From NCBI GenBank assembly GCA_034440495.1, contig JAWXCE010000042.1, positions 1-64,000 of the forward strand: DNA of 64,000 nt, given 5' to 3'. The notes under the pieces were generated by a model. It searched no databases. It worked only from the letters and a program-made list of their open reading frames with translations, and was not told where the DNA came from. A program made the position numbers and the translations under genes. This DNA comes from JAWXCE01 sp034440495. Its GTDB lineage: Bacteria; Pseudomonadota; Alphaproteobacteria; Rhizobiales; Rhodomicrobiaceae. How positions within the stretch are numbered: the stretch's first letter is position 1; every line of letters starts with the position of its first letter. Positions 24,152 through 33,477 of the stretch are shown piece by piece.

Positions 24152-26482
24152 TTAGAATTTGGTCGAAGCGCCGAACCGGAAGGGTTCTGTTTCGTCAAAT
24201 TTCTCGCTCTTAAGTGCATAAGCGAAGTCTGCGCGAAGCGGCCCAACTGGTGACGCCCATAGCAAGCTAGCGCCAATTGATGCCCGGAGCGCGCTGCTGT
24301 CGTCGATACCAGGACCGTTCGTGCGAGACGGATCAACATCTGTGTCAAATACTGAACCCGCGTCGGCGAAAACCGCAGCCCCGAAGCCAAGTTCGTCTGG
24401 CAGAAATGGGATAGGCATGCGTAGCTCGACTGTACCCGCATAGAAGGCCTTGCCGCCAAGCGCGTCCTGATCGCCACCAACTTCACGGGGGCCAAGACCT
24501 GCAGTATCAAAGCCCCGGATCGTTTCACCACCTTTGTAGAAAGCGTCTACGATACGGACATCATCATCACCCCAGCCCTCGATATAGCCCGCAGTTGCGC
24601 GACCAACGAGCGTGAAGCCTTTGGCAATCGGATAATATCCACGTGCTTCAGCAGTTGACCGGATAAAGTTCACATCGCCGCCAACGCCGGCAAGATCTTG
24701 ACCAAAGATCAGGTAAAGGCCCTTCGTGGGCGATACTTTGTTGTTGCGAGTGTCGTAAACCAAAGAGTAACCCACAGTTGAGATGTGCGCCACACCCTCA
24801 ATATCTTGCACTGCCAGCGAAACATTATCGTCAAGATCGAAAGATTCGTCGCGGGTAAACGTGTAGCTTGTATTCAACCAAACATACTCGGCTAATGCAA
24901 AACCCACACGAGGGCCACCACCGGTTTTGCGATTCTGATAACCAGCCTCGTCGCTGAAATCAGTTTCTTTATGAAATATATCAAAACCAGCCGAAATATT
25001 ACGATCAAGGAAACGCGGCTCTGTGAAGCTAATATCGAACTGAGCACTCTCAAAACTGCCTGAGAGTTTAACTTTAAGATATTGTCCTTTGCCCATCAGA
25101 TTGCGCTCAGTGTAAGACACCTCGCCAATAATGCCCTCGTTTGATGAAAAGCCAGCAGCGAAAGCAAGTTCGCCGGTTGAGTTTTCTTCGAGCTCGATGG
25201 TCAGGACAACACGATCTGCAGCAGAACCGTTCTCACGGTTCACTTTAACGCCCTTGAAGAACCCGAGACTGACAAGACGCTGACGCGCCTGGTCGACCAT
25301 GAGACGGTTATAAGCGTCACCCTCCGCCAACCGGAATTCACGACGAATGACATAGTCAAGCGTGCGAACGTTGCCGATGACATTGATACGCTCGATGTAA
25401 ATACGCGGGCCCTGCTCCACCACGTAATTTACGGAAATGACGCGCGATACCGGGTCACGATCAATGCGTGGCCGAACAAGACCGAATGCATAGCCTTGGT
25501 TGGCGACCGAAATGGTCAAACGTTCCGTTGTTTTATCAATCGCCTCAGCGTTGTAAATTTGACCTTTACTTATGAGTAATTCGCCATGCAACGACTGCGG
25601 ATCAACCGTCGTCAGGGCCGATTCAATATTAATGTCTCCAAAGCGATAGAGCTCGCCCTCTTCTACTGTGAAAGTAATGAAGAAGCCTTTACCATCGCGG
25701 TCCAGGTCAGCGTTCGCTGCAACGACCCGAGCGTCAGCGTATCCACTTTTTAGGTAAAACCGGCGCAGCAGCTCTCTGTCGAGATTAAGGCGATCCGAGT
25801 CAAATACATCAGTTGTGCTGAGAAATTTGTACCACGCAGATTCACTGGTGGAAACAGCTTCACGCAACTGAGAGTCGCTAAACGCCTCGTTACCGATAAA
25901 GTTGATACTGTAGACCTTGGTATCAGGACCTTCTCTGATCTCAAAAACCAAGTCAACACGGTTGTGATCGAGCTCGATAATTTTTGGCTCTACGGAGACC
26001 GCATAATAGCCAGAACGCTGGTAGACGTTCAATATGCGCTGCACGTCAGACTGCACCCGTGCCCGAGTGTAAATCTGCCGGTCTTTGAGCTGAATTTCAG
26101 CTTTCAGAACATCATCCTTGATCTCTTTGTTGCCCTCGAAAGCCACACGGTTCACCACCGGGCTCTCAACGACCGTCACAACAAGCACGCTACCATTAAT
26201 ATTTATTTTCACGTCCTGAAACAACCCGGTCGCAAAAAGCGCCTGAAAGCTTTCTTCGGCTTTGGAGCTGTCGTAGCGCTCGCCCACCGAAAGCGTGAGG
26301 TAAGTTTTGACGGTTTCGGGTTCAACACGCCGGTTGCCAACCACGCGAATATCCCGAATCACGCCGCCTTGCGCCTGAGCTTCAGCCACCTGGAAAGAGC
26401 CTGTTTCCAGAACGTCGCCCAAAAGGACTGCGCTCAAGGCTAGCGCCAAAGTCAAAGTTTTACCGATCAATAGTCGCAGCAT
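24152..26482 (-). CDS. bamA: Outer membrane protein assembly factor BamA
   Basis: A 776-residue Omp85 protein, core of the machine that inserts beta-barrels in the outer membrane. A signal peptide (MLRLLIGKTLTLALALSAVL, cleaved near AEAQA) is followed by five POTRA domains, starting 'IRDIRVVGNRRVEPETVKTYL'. A 16-strand barrel begins near residue 400. The VRGF-type loop motif appears as 'ETIRGFDTAGLGPRE', and the chain ends in Phe (FGASTKF) as expected. ATG at 26480-26482 has AAGGGG upstream; the frame extending to 26575 is spurious. rseP precedes it by 169 bp. Confidence 0.97.
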   Translation of the reverse strand: MLRLLIGKTLTLALALSAVLLGDVLETGSFQVAEAQAQGGVIRDIRVVGNRRVEPETVKTYLTLSVGERYDSSKAEESFQALFATGLFQDVKININGSVLVVTVVESPVVNRVAFEGNKEIKDDVLKAEIQLKDRQIYTRARVQSDVQRILNVYQRSGYYAVSVEPKIIELDHNRVDLVFEIREGPDTKVYSINFIGNEAFSDSQLREAVSTSESAWYKFLSTTDVFDSDRLNLDRELLRRFYLKSGYADARVVAANADLDRDGKGFFITFTVEEGELYRFGDINIESALTTVDPQSLHGELLISKGQIYNAEAIDKTTERLTISVANQGYAFGLVRPRIDRDPVSRVISVNYVVEQGPRIYIERINVIGNVRTLDYVIRREFRLAEGDAYNRLMVDQARQRLVSLGFFKGVKVNRENGSAADRVVLTIELEENSTGELAFAAGFSSNEGIIGEVSYTERNLMGKGQYLKVKLSGSFESAQFDISFTEPRFLDRNISAGFDIFHKETDFSDEAGYQNRKTGGGPRVGFALAEYVWLNTSYTFTRDESFDLDDNVSLAVQDIEGVAHISTVGYSLVYDTRNNKVSPTKGLYLIFGQDLAGVGGDVNFIRSTAEARGYYPIAKGFTLVGRATAGYIEGWGDDDVRIVDAFYKGGETIRGFDTAGLGPREVGGDQDALGGKAFYAGTVELRMPIPFLPDELGFGAAVFADAGSVFDTDVDPSRTNGPGIDDSSALRASIGASLLWASPVGPLRADFAYALKSEKFDETEPFRFGASTKF

Positions 26483-26651
26483 TATGCTGTGCCCCTTAAA
26501 ACGTCTGTCCCCCAGGATTAGTACTCGCAAAATGCGACCAACTTTGTGACCGCAACGTGACTGGCCTCTTCCCATCCAGCCGCATTAACAGAGCATGTCA
26601 CCCCCCGGCAACAGCTCATAACTTGCAAGAACCGCGAAATTCCATAACTCG

Positions 26652-27800
26652 TCACAACTGCGTCGTCGATTTTAAGAAAATACGACTCACGTCATTCCAA
26701 GTCGAGAAAATCATTAACATAAGCAATAAAGCGAGGCCAATCCTAAAACCAAACTCTTGGGTTTGCTGGCTTAATGGGCGCCCGACTATGGCTTCTATGC
26801 CATAGTACAGAAGGTGCCCGCCATCCAAAACCGGGATAGGAAAGAGGTTTAGCAGACCGATGCTCACCGAGATTATGGCTGTCAAGCGAATTAGCTCGGC
26901 AATGCCAAAAGACGCAACCTGCTCCGCCACCTTCGCAATGCCAATCGGCCCACCTAGTTGGCTTGCCGAAACGCACGGACTGCCAACAATCAGTTTCTTG
27001 ATAAAAATCAACGGCTGCGTCAGCCAAAAATAGGTTTCTTTCGCGCTCATGGCTATGGCGTCCATGGCCCCATACTGCGCTCTCTTGCCGGTGTTTTGCG
27101 CTGAAATGCCTAGCTGACACATAAGCGCTTCACTTCCGTCAGCGGCTTTGATCGTCCTCGCCTCCGGCATAACCGATAAAGACAGTTCTTCACCGGCGCG
27201 CACAACACGGAAGTTCATCGGGCTTTCCGCACCCAGCATCACAGCGCGTTGCACCTCGTCCAAGCTGATAATTGGATTTCCGTCGATGGAGACAATTCTG
27301 TCGCCGATTAAGAACCCGGATCGTTTTGCTGCGCTATTTTCGACAAAACTGCCGATAACTGGATCGGTAAGAGGTTTTCCAAACGTGCCAAACAGGATAG
27401 CGAAAACGATGAACGCGAGAATAAAATTAGCGATCGGGCCAGCAGCCACAATGATCGCCCGGCTTGAGAGCGGCGCAAGATGGAAATTGCCGCGACGCTG
27501 CTCCGGAGTCATGCGCGATAATTCTTCCCGGCTTGCAGGCATGCTTGCGGCGTTTTCATCGCCTTTAAATTTCACGTAGCCGCCGAGCGGAATCCACGCC
27601 AGCCGCCATCTCGTGCCGTGGCGGTCATTAAACCCTGCGATCTCTTGGCCAAAACCGATGGAAAACGTCTCAACGGCGACGCCGCACCAACGGGCTGCAA
27701 GAAAATGCCCCATTTCATGAACGAAAACGACAATGCCTAGCACGAACAGGAAAGGCAGAACCCAGTTCAGGTATGAAAACATTTCGGTTAAGAACTGCAT
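26652..27800 (-). CDS. rseP: Site-2 intramembrane zinc protease RseP
   Basis: A 382-residue intramembrane metalloprotease that cleaves membrane-bound anti-sigma factors and signal-peptide remnants. The zinc motif HExxH is in 'VVFVHEMGHFLAARWCGV' (residues 24-41). One PDZ domain follows (GFLIGDRIVSIDGNPIISLDEVQ), and the second metal motif appears as 'NLFPIPVLDGGHLLYYGIEA' near the C-terminus. AAAGGAAAAC precedes the ATG. It lies between dxr and bamA as in most Alphaproteobacteria. Confidence 0.96.
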   Translation of the reverse strand: MQFLTEMFSYLNWVLPFLFVLGIVVFVHEMGHFLAARWCGVAVETFSIGFGQEIAGFNDRHGTRWRLAWIPLGGYVKFKGDENAASMPASREELSRMTPEQRRGNFHLAPLSSRAIIVAAGPIANFILAFIVFAILFGTFGKPLTDPVIGSFVENSAAKRSGFLIGDRIVSIDGNPIISLDEVQRAVMLGAESPMNFRVVRAGEELSLSVMPEARTIKAADGSEALMCQLGISAQNTGKRAQYGAMDAIAMSAKETYFWLTQPLIFIKKLIVGSPCVSASQLGGPIGIAKVAEQVASFGIAELIRLTAIISVSIGLLNLFPIPVLDGGHLLYYGIEAIVGRPLSQQTQEFGFRIGLALLLMLMIFSTWNDVSRIFLKSTTQL

Positions 27801-27831
27801 AAGTTTTCCTTTGAAGAAAAGAGATTTTATT

Positions 27832-29046
27832 TTACGCGGCAGCCATTGCCGCTGTTATCGGCGCAAGAATTTCTAGGGCTACGCGGCGAGCTTCCGTATC
27901 TGCGGCAAGCACGGCGTCGACGCTTTCCGGCTCGCGGTCGCCGCCATCAGAACTCCGCTCCAGGGTTTTCTCTACAAGCGCTGGAATGCCGTTGAAGTCG
28001 AGCATACCGTCCAGAAAAGCCGCAACCGCAACCTCGTTCGCCGCATTTAAAATCACAGGCGCCGATCCGCCTTCGAGCAGCGCGTGCCTGGCAATGCGCA
28101 GTGCCGGAAAGCGCGTCTCATCCGGCGCTTCGAACGTGAGGCCGCCTATCGCCGTCAAATCAAGGCGCTTCACGGGCGTATTCATGCGCGACGGCCATGC
28201 AAGACTGAGAGCTATAGGCGTGCGCATGTCGGGCGAGGACAGTTGCGCCAGCACCGAACCGTCGCAATAGTGCACCAAGGCATGCACGATGGACTGAGGA
28301 TGCACGACAACTTCAAGTTGGTGCGCTTCGACATGGAAAAGGTGGAAGGCCTCGATGATTTCAAGGCCCTTGTTCATCATCGTCGCCGAGTCGATGGTGA
28401 TTTTTGGCCCCATCGACCAGTTCGGATGCCGCAGCGCCATTTGCGGCGTCACGGATTTCAACTCCAGTGCGGTCAGGTTGCGGAACGGCCCGCCGGACGC
28501 CGTAAGGACAATCTTTTCAACGCCGACGCAGGCTGTGTTGTCCAGTGCTTGGAAAACCGCAGAATGCTCACTGTCTACCGGCAATAGGGTTGCGCCGGAT
28601 GCTGCAACCTCGGCCATGAATAATGCGCCTGCGCAAACCAGACACTCCTTGTTGGCCAGCGCAACCGTACGCCCTTGCCGGACAGCCTCAAGCGTTGGCC
28701 GCAACCCTGCTGCGCCGACAATCGCCGCCATGGTCCAGTCCACCGGGCGCGAGGCTGCATCGGTAATCGCCGCAGCGCCAGCCGCTGCTTCAACGCTTGT
28801 GCCAGCGAGCGCCGCTTTGAGGTCTGTATACATGTTTTCATCGCCAATGACGGCGACTTTGGCGCGGAGTTTTATGGCCTGTTCGGCAAGAAGCGCTACA
28901 TTGGCTTGGCCGGTCAACGCAACGACTTCGAACGGCTCGTTGTAATTCTCCAGAATGTCGAGCGTGCTGCGCCCAATGGAGCCGGTTGATCCGAGAATCG
29001 TGATGCGGCGCGGAGGGCTCGGTTTCGTAACTCTGTGATTTTTCAT
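27832..29046 (-). CDS. dxr: 1-deoxy-D-xylulose-5-phosphate reductoisomerase
   Basis: A 404-residue NADPH-dependent enzyme that makes 2-C-methyl-D-erythritol 4-phosphate in the MEP isoprenoid pathway. The nucleotide-binding 'ITILGSTGSIGRSTLDILE' is at residues 15-33. The metal/substrate segments 'LPVDSEHSAVFQ' and 'KITIDSATMMNKGLEIIEAFHLF' are intact. ATG at 29044-29046 is preceded by AGGAAA. The open frame continues upstream to 29403, but that part lies antiparallel to cdsA and is not coding. Its product feeds uppS in the same operon and the carotenoid genes at 10.8-14 kb. Confidence 0.97.
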   Translation of the reverse strand: MKNHRVTKPSPPRRITILGSTGSIGRSTLDILENYNEPFEVVALTGQANVALLAEQAIKLRAKVAVIGDENMYTDLKAALAGTSVEAAAGAAAITDAASRPVDWTMAAIVGAAGLRPTLEAVRQGRTVALANKECLVCAGALFMAEVAASGATLLPVDSEHSAVFQALDNTACVGVEKIVLTASGGPFRNLTALELKSVTPQMALRHPNWSMGPKITIDSATMMNKGLEIIEAFHLFHVEAHQLEVVVHPQSIVHALVHYCDGSVLAQLSSPDMRTPIALSLAWPSRMNTPVKRLDLTAIGGLTFEAPDETRFPALRIARHALLEGGSAPVILNAANEVAVAAFLDGMLDFNGIPALVEKTLERSSDGGDREPESVDAVLAADTEARRVALEILAPITAAMAAA

Positions 29047-29090
29047 GAAATTTCCTGATAAATCGCCATCAGCAAGCCCTTGCTTTGCTG

Positions 29091-29966
29091 CTACAGCCGC
29101 ATGAGTAGGGCGGCGCCAGGATGGCGGGGATCGATTATCCATGCAAGACACGCAGCCGCGACTGAAGCGGCGACAAGACCATCCATTCGGTCGAGAACGC
29201 CGCCATGCCCCGGGATGAGGCCGCTTGAATCCTTCCATCCAAATAAACGCTTGAGCGCCGACTCTGCAAGATCGCCCAATTGCGCGACAAGCGCCAGTCC
29301 AGCCGCCACGGCTCCGAGAGCCAGGCTCTGCGTGCTGACAGCTTGAGCGAAAAGCAAACCTGCAGCGCCCGCCGCCAACAAGCCGCCGATAAGCCCCGCC
29401 CATGTTTTTTTCGGTGAGATGCGCGGCGCAAGCTTTGGACCGCCAATAATGCGCCCGAAAACAAAGGCTGCGGTGTCAGTCGTCCAGACGACAATGAATA
29501 GAAACAGGATGGCGTGCCAGCCATCGACTGGATCGCCGCGTAGCCAGATCATGGCGATGGCGGGAAATCCGGCGTAGTAAACGCCACCCGCAGACCACCA
29601 CGCCTTTTCTGGCGTATCAGTAAGGCGCCGGAGGGCAAAAACAGCGGCCGTGGCAATGAGGATAAGCGATAACGCCGCTCCCGGCATGCCGTATGCAGCG
29701 CACAAAGCAGCGACGGCAGAGGCGGAGACCTGTACGGCGAACGCTTCGTCAAGGCCCCGCCCACGAATGAGGCGACCCCACTCCCAAGCCATCAACGCCA
29801 CCACCACAGCTATTAAGGCCGCGAAAGACACCGCGCCGCTATAGGCAAGCAAAAGGCTTACAGTTATGAGCACAAGCGCCGAGTTCACCCGGAGCATCAA
29901 CTCGTTCGGCTTTTTGTCGCCGGTGTTTTTTTTGTTCGCCTGAGATGGGCTGATGCCCTCTGTCAT
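29091..29966 (-). CDS. cdsA: Phosphatidate cytidylyltransferase
   Basis: A 291-residue multi-pass protein that makes CDP-diacylglycerol for phospholipid synthesis. About eight hydrophobic helices follow a polar N-terminus. The CDS signature is at the C-terminal end: 'ISPKKTWAGLIGG' and 'LGDLAESALKRLFGWKDSSGLIPGHGGVLDRMDGL', whose DRxD-type residues bind metal. The start ATG overlaps the uppS stop codon (ATGA), so the two are co-translated. Confidence 0.95.
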   Translation of the reverse strand: MTEGISPSQANKKNTGDKKPNELMLRVNSALVLITVSLLLAYSGAVSFAALIAVVVALMAWEWGRLIRGRGLDEAFAVQVSASAVAALCAAYGMPGAALSLILIATAAVFALRRLTDTPEKAWWSAGGVYYAGFPAIAMIWLRGDPVDGWHAILFLFIVVWTTDTAAFVFGRIIGGPKLAPRISPKKTWAGLIGGLLAAGAAGLLFAQAVSTQSLALGAVAAGLALVAQLGDLAESALKRLFGWKDSSGLIPGHGGVLDRMDGLVAASVAAACLAWIIDPRHPGAALLMRL

Positions 29967-30721
29967 GCGCTGACTCGCACTGACAAGCCGCCGAAACGGC
30001 GCTCGCGCGTTTGATACTCTTCAATGCACGCCATAAGGGCGCTCTTGTTGAAATCGGGCCAATAGGCGCCGACAAAGACCATCTCCGTGTAAGCGCACTG
30101 CCAGAGCAAGAAGTTGCTTATGCGCATTTCGCCGCTGGTGCGGATCAACAGGTCAGGGTCGGGAAGACCACCGGTATCAAGCGCGGTTTCAAAAAGCTCA
30201 AGCGTAATCTTGGTCGGGTCTATTTCGCCCTTGCTCGCCTTTTCCGCCAGGACGCGCACGGCGCGCAAAATTTCGTCGCGAGAGCCGTAATTGAATGCGA
30301 CGGTGAGTTGCAGACCCTGATTGTTGCGCGTCAGCGTAACAGCCTCCTTGATAAGCCCTCTAATGTCGTCGTCGACGCCTTCATTTGTGCCAATAACGCG
30401 GATGCGTACATCCCGCTCGTGCAACTCAGCCAGATCACGCCGGATAAACCGCCTCAGGAGGATCATCAGATCGAATATTTCCTCGCGCGGGCGCCGCCAG
30501 TTTTCCGACGAGAAGCTGAACAGCGTCAAATAGGGTATGCCAAGCTCACCAGCCGCACGCACGCAGTCGCGAACCGCTTCTACGCCGCGGCGATGCCCTT
30601 CCACACGCGGGAGACCCCGGCTTGCCGCCCATCTCCCGTTGCCGTCCATGATAATTGCGACATGCTGAGGAGACGTGCGCTCCTCTAACGAAACACGCGC
30701 CGGATTGTCCTGTTGCTGCAT
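29963..30721 (-). CDS. uppS: Undecaprenyl diphosphate synthase (isoprenyl transferase)
   Basis: A 252-residue cis-prenyltransferase that makes the C55 carrier for peptidoglycan and O-antigen. The conserved 'HVAIIMDGNGRWAASRGLPRVEGHRRG' spans residues 20-46 with the catalytic Asp. 'LTLFSFSSENWRRP' and the C-terminal 'DPDLLIRTSGEMRISNFLLWQCAYTE' are complete. ATG at 30719-30721 was chosen; the extension to 30784 has no homology. frr is 65 bp upstream and cdsA overlaps the stop. Confidence 0.96.
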   Translation of the reverse strand: MQQQDNPARVSLEERTSPQHVAIIMDGNGRWAASRGLPRVEGHRRGVEAVRDCVRAAGELGIPYLTLFSFSSENWRRPREEIFDLMILLRRFIRRDLAELHERDVRIRVIGTNEGVDDDIRGLIKEAVTLTRNNQGLQLTVAFNYGSRDEILRAVRVLAEKASKGEIDPTKITLELFETALDTGGLPDPDLLIRTSGEMRISNFLLWQCAYTEMVFVGAYWPDFNKSALMACIEEYQTRERRFGGLSVRVSA

Positions 30722-30786
30722 TGACTTTTCATGATCCCCCGCGTGGCCAAGGGTCTCTGGCCTATCGCAGCCGCCAAAACACATTA

Positions 30787-31347
30787 CTATACTTGCATTA
30801 TTTCTTGTTCTTTTGTCACGAACGCCGCATCAATATCTTTGATGTTCTTATCTGTCAAATCTTGTATTTTAGTAGATGTGGTTCGATGTTCATCTTCACC
30901 GATAATTCCGTCTTTTTCCTGTTTTTTGAGTGCTTCCATGGCGTCGCGGCGGACGTTGCGCACGGCGATCTTGGCCTGTTCGGTATATTTCGCCGCAATT
31001 TTTGTTAAATCTTGACGCCGCTCCTGGTTGAGTTCAGGGATCGGGAGCCGTAATGTTGTACCATCGGTGATCGGATTTAGCCCCAGGTCGGACTCCCGGA
31101 TGGCTTTCTCGACAGCACTCACCTGTGCCTTATCCCAAACCTGAACCGTAATCATGCGCGGCTCCGGCGCAGACACGGATGCAACCTGGTTTATGGGCAT
31201 GCGCGCGCCGTAAACATTGACCATGATCGGATCAAGCAGCGTGGCGCTCGCCCGCCCGGTTCGCAGGCCGCCGAATTCCGACTTCAACACAGCGACGGCG
31301 CCTTTCATACGCTTTTCAATTTCCTTGATGTCGAAGCTTGCCGCCAT
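30787..31347 (-). CDS. frr: Ribosome recycling factor
   Basis: A 186-residue two-domain protein of normal length that splits post-termination ribosomes with EF-G. It has 'FGGLRTGRASATLLDPI' and 'RMITVQVWDKAQVSAVEKAIRES' in the N-terminal half. The C-terminal half carries 'LNQERRQDLTKIAAKYTEQAKIAVRNVRRDAMEALKK'. GGGAGA precedes ATG at 31345-31347. It follows pyrH by 68 bp. Confidence 0.97.
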   Translation of the reverse strand: MAASFDIKEIEKRMKGAVAVLKSEFGGLRTGRASATLLDPIMVNVYGARMPINQVASVSAPEPRMITVQVWDKAQVSAVEKAIRESDLGLNPITDGTTLRLPIPELNQERRQDLTKIAAKYTEQAKIAVRNVRRDAMEALKKQEKDGIIGEDEHRTTSTKIQDLTDKNIKDIDAAFVTKEQEIMQV

Positions 31348-31415
31348 TTTTAGTCTCCCATGCTGGCTTAGAACACCGGCATATCGCGCGGCTCGTCTGA
31401 AGTCCACAGCCCTGC

Positions 31416-32147
31416 TTAAACGCCGCTAACAACTGTCGCTGCGGTTTCACCTGTGAAGAGTTTAACAATGTTGCCGGGGTTTAAAAGCGAAAACACAAGC
31501 ACGGGGATGCGGTTGTCGCGGGCAATGGCGATGGCGGCGCCGTCCATGACTTCCAGATTTTGGGCGAGCACCTGGGTATAGGTCAGCGTGTCATATCGCA
31601 CAGCGGATGGATCGGTTTTCGGATTGGCGGAGTAGATGCCGTCGACACTGGTCGCTTTCAAAATCACATCACAACCCATTTCAGCGGCGCGCAACGCGGC
31701 CGTCGTGTCGGTGGTGAAAAACGGGTTGCCCGTGCCGCCCGCAAATATGACGCTACGGCCTGCGGCGAGATCGGCGAGCGCTTCGTCGCGTTGATAGGGG
31801 GCGCACACCGTCGGCATAGGTATCGCTGAATAAACTCGCGATGCAACTTCAAGGGCCTTGAGCGCCTGATCGAGCGCGAGCGCGTTCATCACTGTCGCTA
31901 GCATGCCCATATAATCGCCGGTAACGCGATCCATGCCCTTGGCCGCGCCCGCCAGCCCGCGATAAATATTGCCGCCGCCGACCACGACGCTGACCGCAAC
32001 CCCGAGTTTTGTAATTTCCGATATTTCGCCAGCGAACCGTCGCAGAGCGTCCGGGTCAATTCCGTAGGAGGAGCTGCCCATCAGAGCTTCGCCAGAAAGC
32101 TTCAACAGAGGCCGCTTAAAGCGAGGCGCATTCACTGGATCGGTCAT
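31416..32147 (-). CDS. pyrH: UMP kinase
   Basis: A 243-residue bacterial UMP kinase of the amino-acid-kinase fold, making UDP for RNA and sugar-nucleotide synthesis, including UDP-GlcNAc for lipid A. Motifs: 'LLKLSGEALMGSSSYGID', 'VVVGGGNIYRGL', 'VIFAGGTGNPFFTTDT' and 'ILKATSVDGIYSANPKTD'. ATG at 32145-32147 is listed; GTG three codons upstream (32156) is equally possible, as GGGAT lies nearer to it. It sits between tsf and frr. Confidence 0.96.
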   Translation of the reverse strand: MTDPVNAPRFKRPLLKLSGEALMGSSSYGIDPDALRRFAGEISEITKLGVAVSVVVGGGNIYRGLAGAAKGMDRVTGDYMGMLATVMNALALDQALKALEVASRVYSAIPMPTVCAPYQRDEALADLAAGRSVIFAGGTGNPFFTTDTTAALRAAEMGCDVILKATSVDGIYSANPKTDPSAVRYDTLTYTQVLAQNLEVMDGAAIAIARDNRIPVLVFSLLNPGNIVKLFTGETAATVVSGV

Positions 32148-32194
32148 GAATGTCACTTTTATCCCGCGTTAATGATCCGCGTTTGATTCCGAGA

Positions 32195-33343
32195 TCATTT
32201 TTTCGCTGGTTTAGCCGGCTTTTTGTCTGCCGCCGTTTTCGCGACTGGTTGCTTGCCGTTTACTTTCGCGCCTGCTGGCGCTTCGACCTTTTTGACGTCG
32301 CTTTTCGCAGGGGCCGCCACCACTTTCTCAGGCTCCTTGGCTTTCGCTGCCGGCGCCTTCGCTTTATCTTTCGCAGCCACTTCGCCTTTTGCTGCTGGAT
32401 CACTTTTGGGCGCGGGCGATGAACCAGCCGCCGCTGCGACTTCAGCCGCGAAATCGTCTTCTTTTTTCTCGATGCCCTCGCCAAGCGCAAAACGGACAAA
32501 AGCGGTCATGTTGATAGGGGCGCCAGCGTCTTTCTCTGCGTCCTTGATAGCCTGCTCGACTGTTACGTCCGGGTTCAGTACGAAAGCCTGCTGTAGCAGC
32601 ACGACTTCCTGATAGAATTTCTTGATGCGGCCATCGACCATCTTCTCAACGATGTTCGCAGCTTTGCCGCTTTCTTTCGCCTGCTCGGCAAAGATGGCGC
32701 GCTCACGATCCACAACGTCGCTTGAAACCTCGCCAGCGGTCAGCGCCAGCGGGTTGGTCGCTGCGATGTGCATAGCGATTTTGCGCCCCAGATCATTCAG
32801 TTTTTCAGCCTTGCCCTCAGATTCGAGAGCCACCAGCACGCCGATTTTACCGAGGCCAGGTTCGACCTGACTATGGACGTAACTTGCGACCACACCGGCT
32901 TTCACTTTGAGGTGCGCGGTACGGCGGACGTTCAGGTTCTCCCCGATCGTGATGACGAGTTCTTTCACCACCTCGGCGACAGCAATTTTCCTTTTCGGGT
33001 ACGAAGCCGTCAGCAACTTATCCAGATCGCCGTTCGACTTGAGGGCAAGTTTGGACACTTCGGAAACAAGGCTTTGAAACTCCGGGTTTCGCGCAACGAA
33101 ATCGGTCTCGGAGTTAACTTCAACCACTGCGCCCTGCTTGCCATCGGCGGCGACCGCGACAAGACCGTCCGCGGCAATCCGGCCCGCTTTCTTGGCGGCT
33201 TTGGCAAGGCCTTTAGCGCGCAGCCAATCCACCGACGCCTCGAAGTCCCCGTTGTTCTCGGTCAGCGCGGCTTTACAATCCATCATGCCTACGCCAGTTT
33301 TTTCACGCAGGTCTTTGACCATTTGAGCCGTGATTGCAGTCAT
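32195..33343 (-). CDS. tsf: Elongation factor Ts with long Ala/Lys-rich C-terminal tail
   Basis: A 382-residue nucleotide exchange factor for EF-Tu. The first 307 residues are a normal EF-Ts: 'MVKDLREKTGVGMMDCKAALTENNGD', 'SETDFVARNPEF', 'VGVLVALES' as 'KIGVLVALESEGKA', and 'HIAATNPLAL'. The last 75 residues are low-complexity Ala/Lys/Pro (ending 'DKKPAKPAKK') and absent from usual homologues of 280-310 residues. Nothing suggests a frameshift: the tail keeps the local codon bias and ends at a normal stop 47 bp before pyrH. ATG at 33341-33343 was chosen. Confidence 0.95.
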   Translation of the reverse strand: MTAITAQMVKDLREKTGVGMMDCKAALTENNGDFEASVDWLRAKGLAKAAKKAGRIAADGLVAVAADGKQGAVVEVNSETDFVARNPEFQSLVSEVSKLALKSNGDLDKLLTASYPKRKIAVAEVVKELVITIGENLNVRRTAHLKVKAGVVASYVHSQVEPGLGKIGVLVALESEGKAEKLNDLGRKIAMHIAATNPLALTAGEVSSDVVDRERAIFAEQAKESGKAANIVEKMVDGRIKKFYQEVVLLQQAFVLNPDVTVEQAIKDAEKDAGAPINMTAFVRFALGEGIEKKEDDFAAEVAAAAGSSPAPKSDPAAKGEVAAKDKAKAPAAKAKEPEKVVAAPAKSDVKKVEAPAGAKVNGKQPVAKTAADKKPAKPAKK

Positions 33344-33477
33344 CGTCGCCCTCATTGCATATGGCGCTAACGGCGGCGCCGCGCGCTGTCAGAAACAGAA
33401 GCGTCCACCAACCTTACAATGCGCTGGACGCAGACATTCATCTCATAATACCGCCATTAGAGAAAGCAACTGGCGCA

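Noticed and set aside
29047..29403. N-terminal extension of Dxr by 119 codons
   Set aside because: The extension overlaps cdsA and lacks homology, and AGGAAA precedes the internal ATG at 29046.
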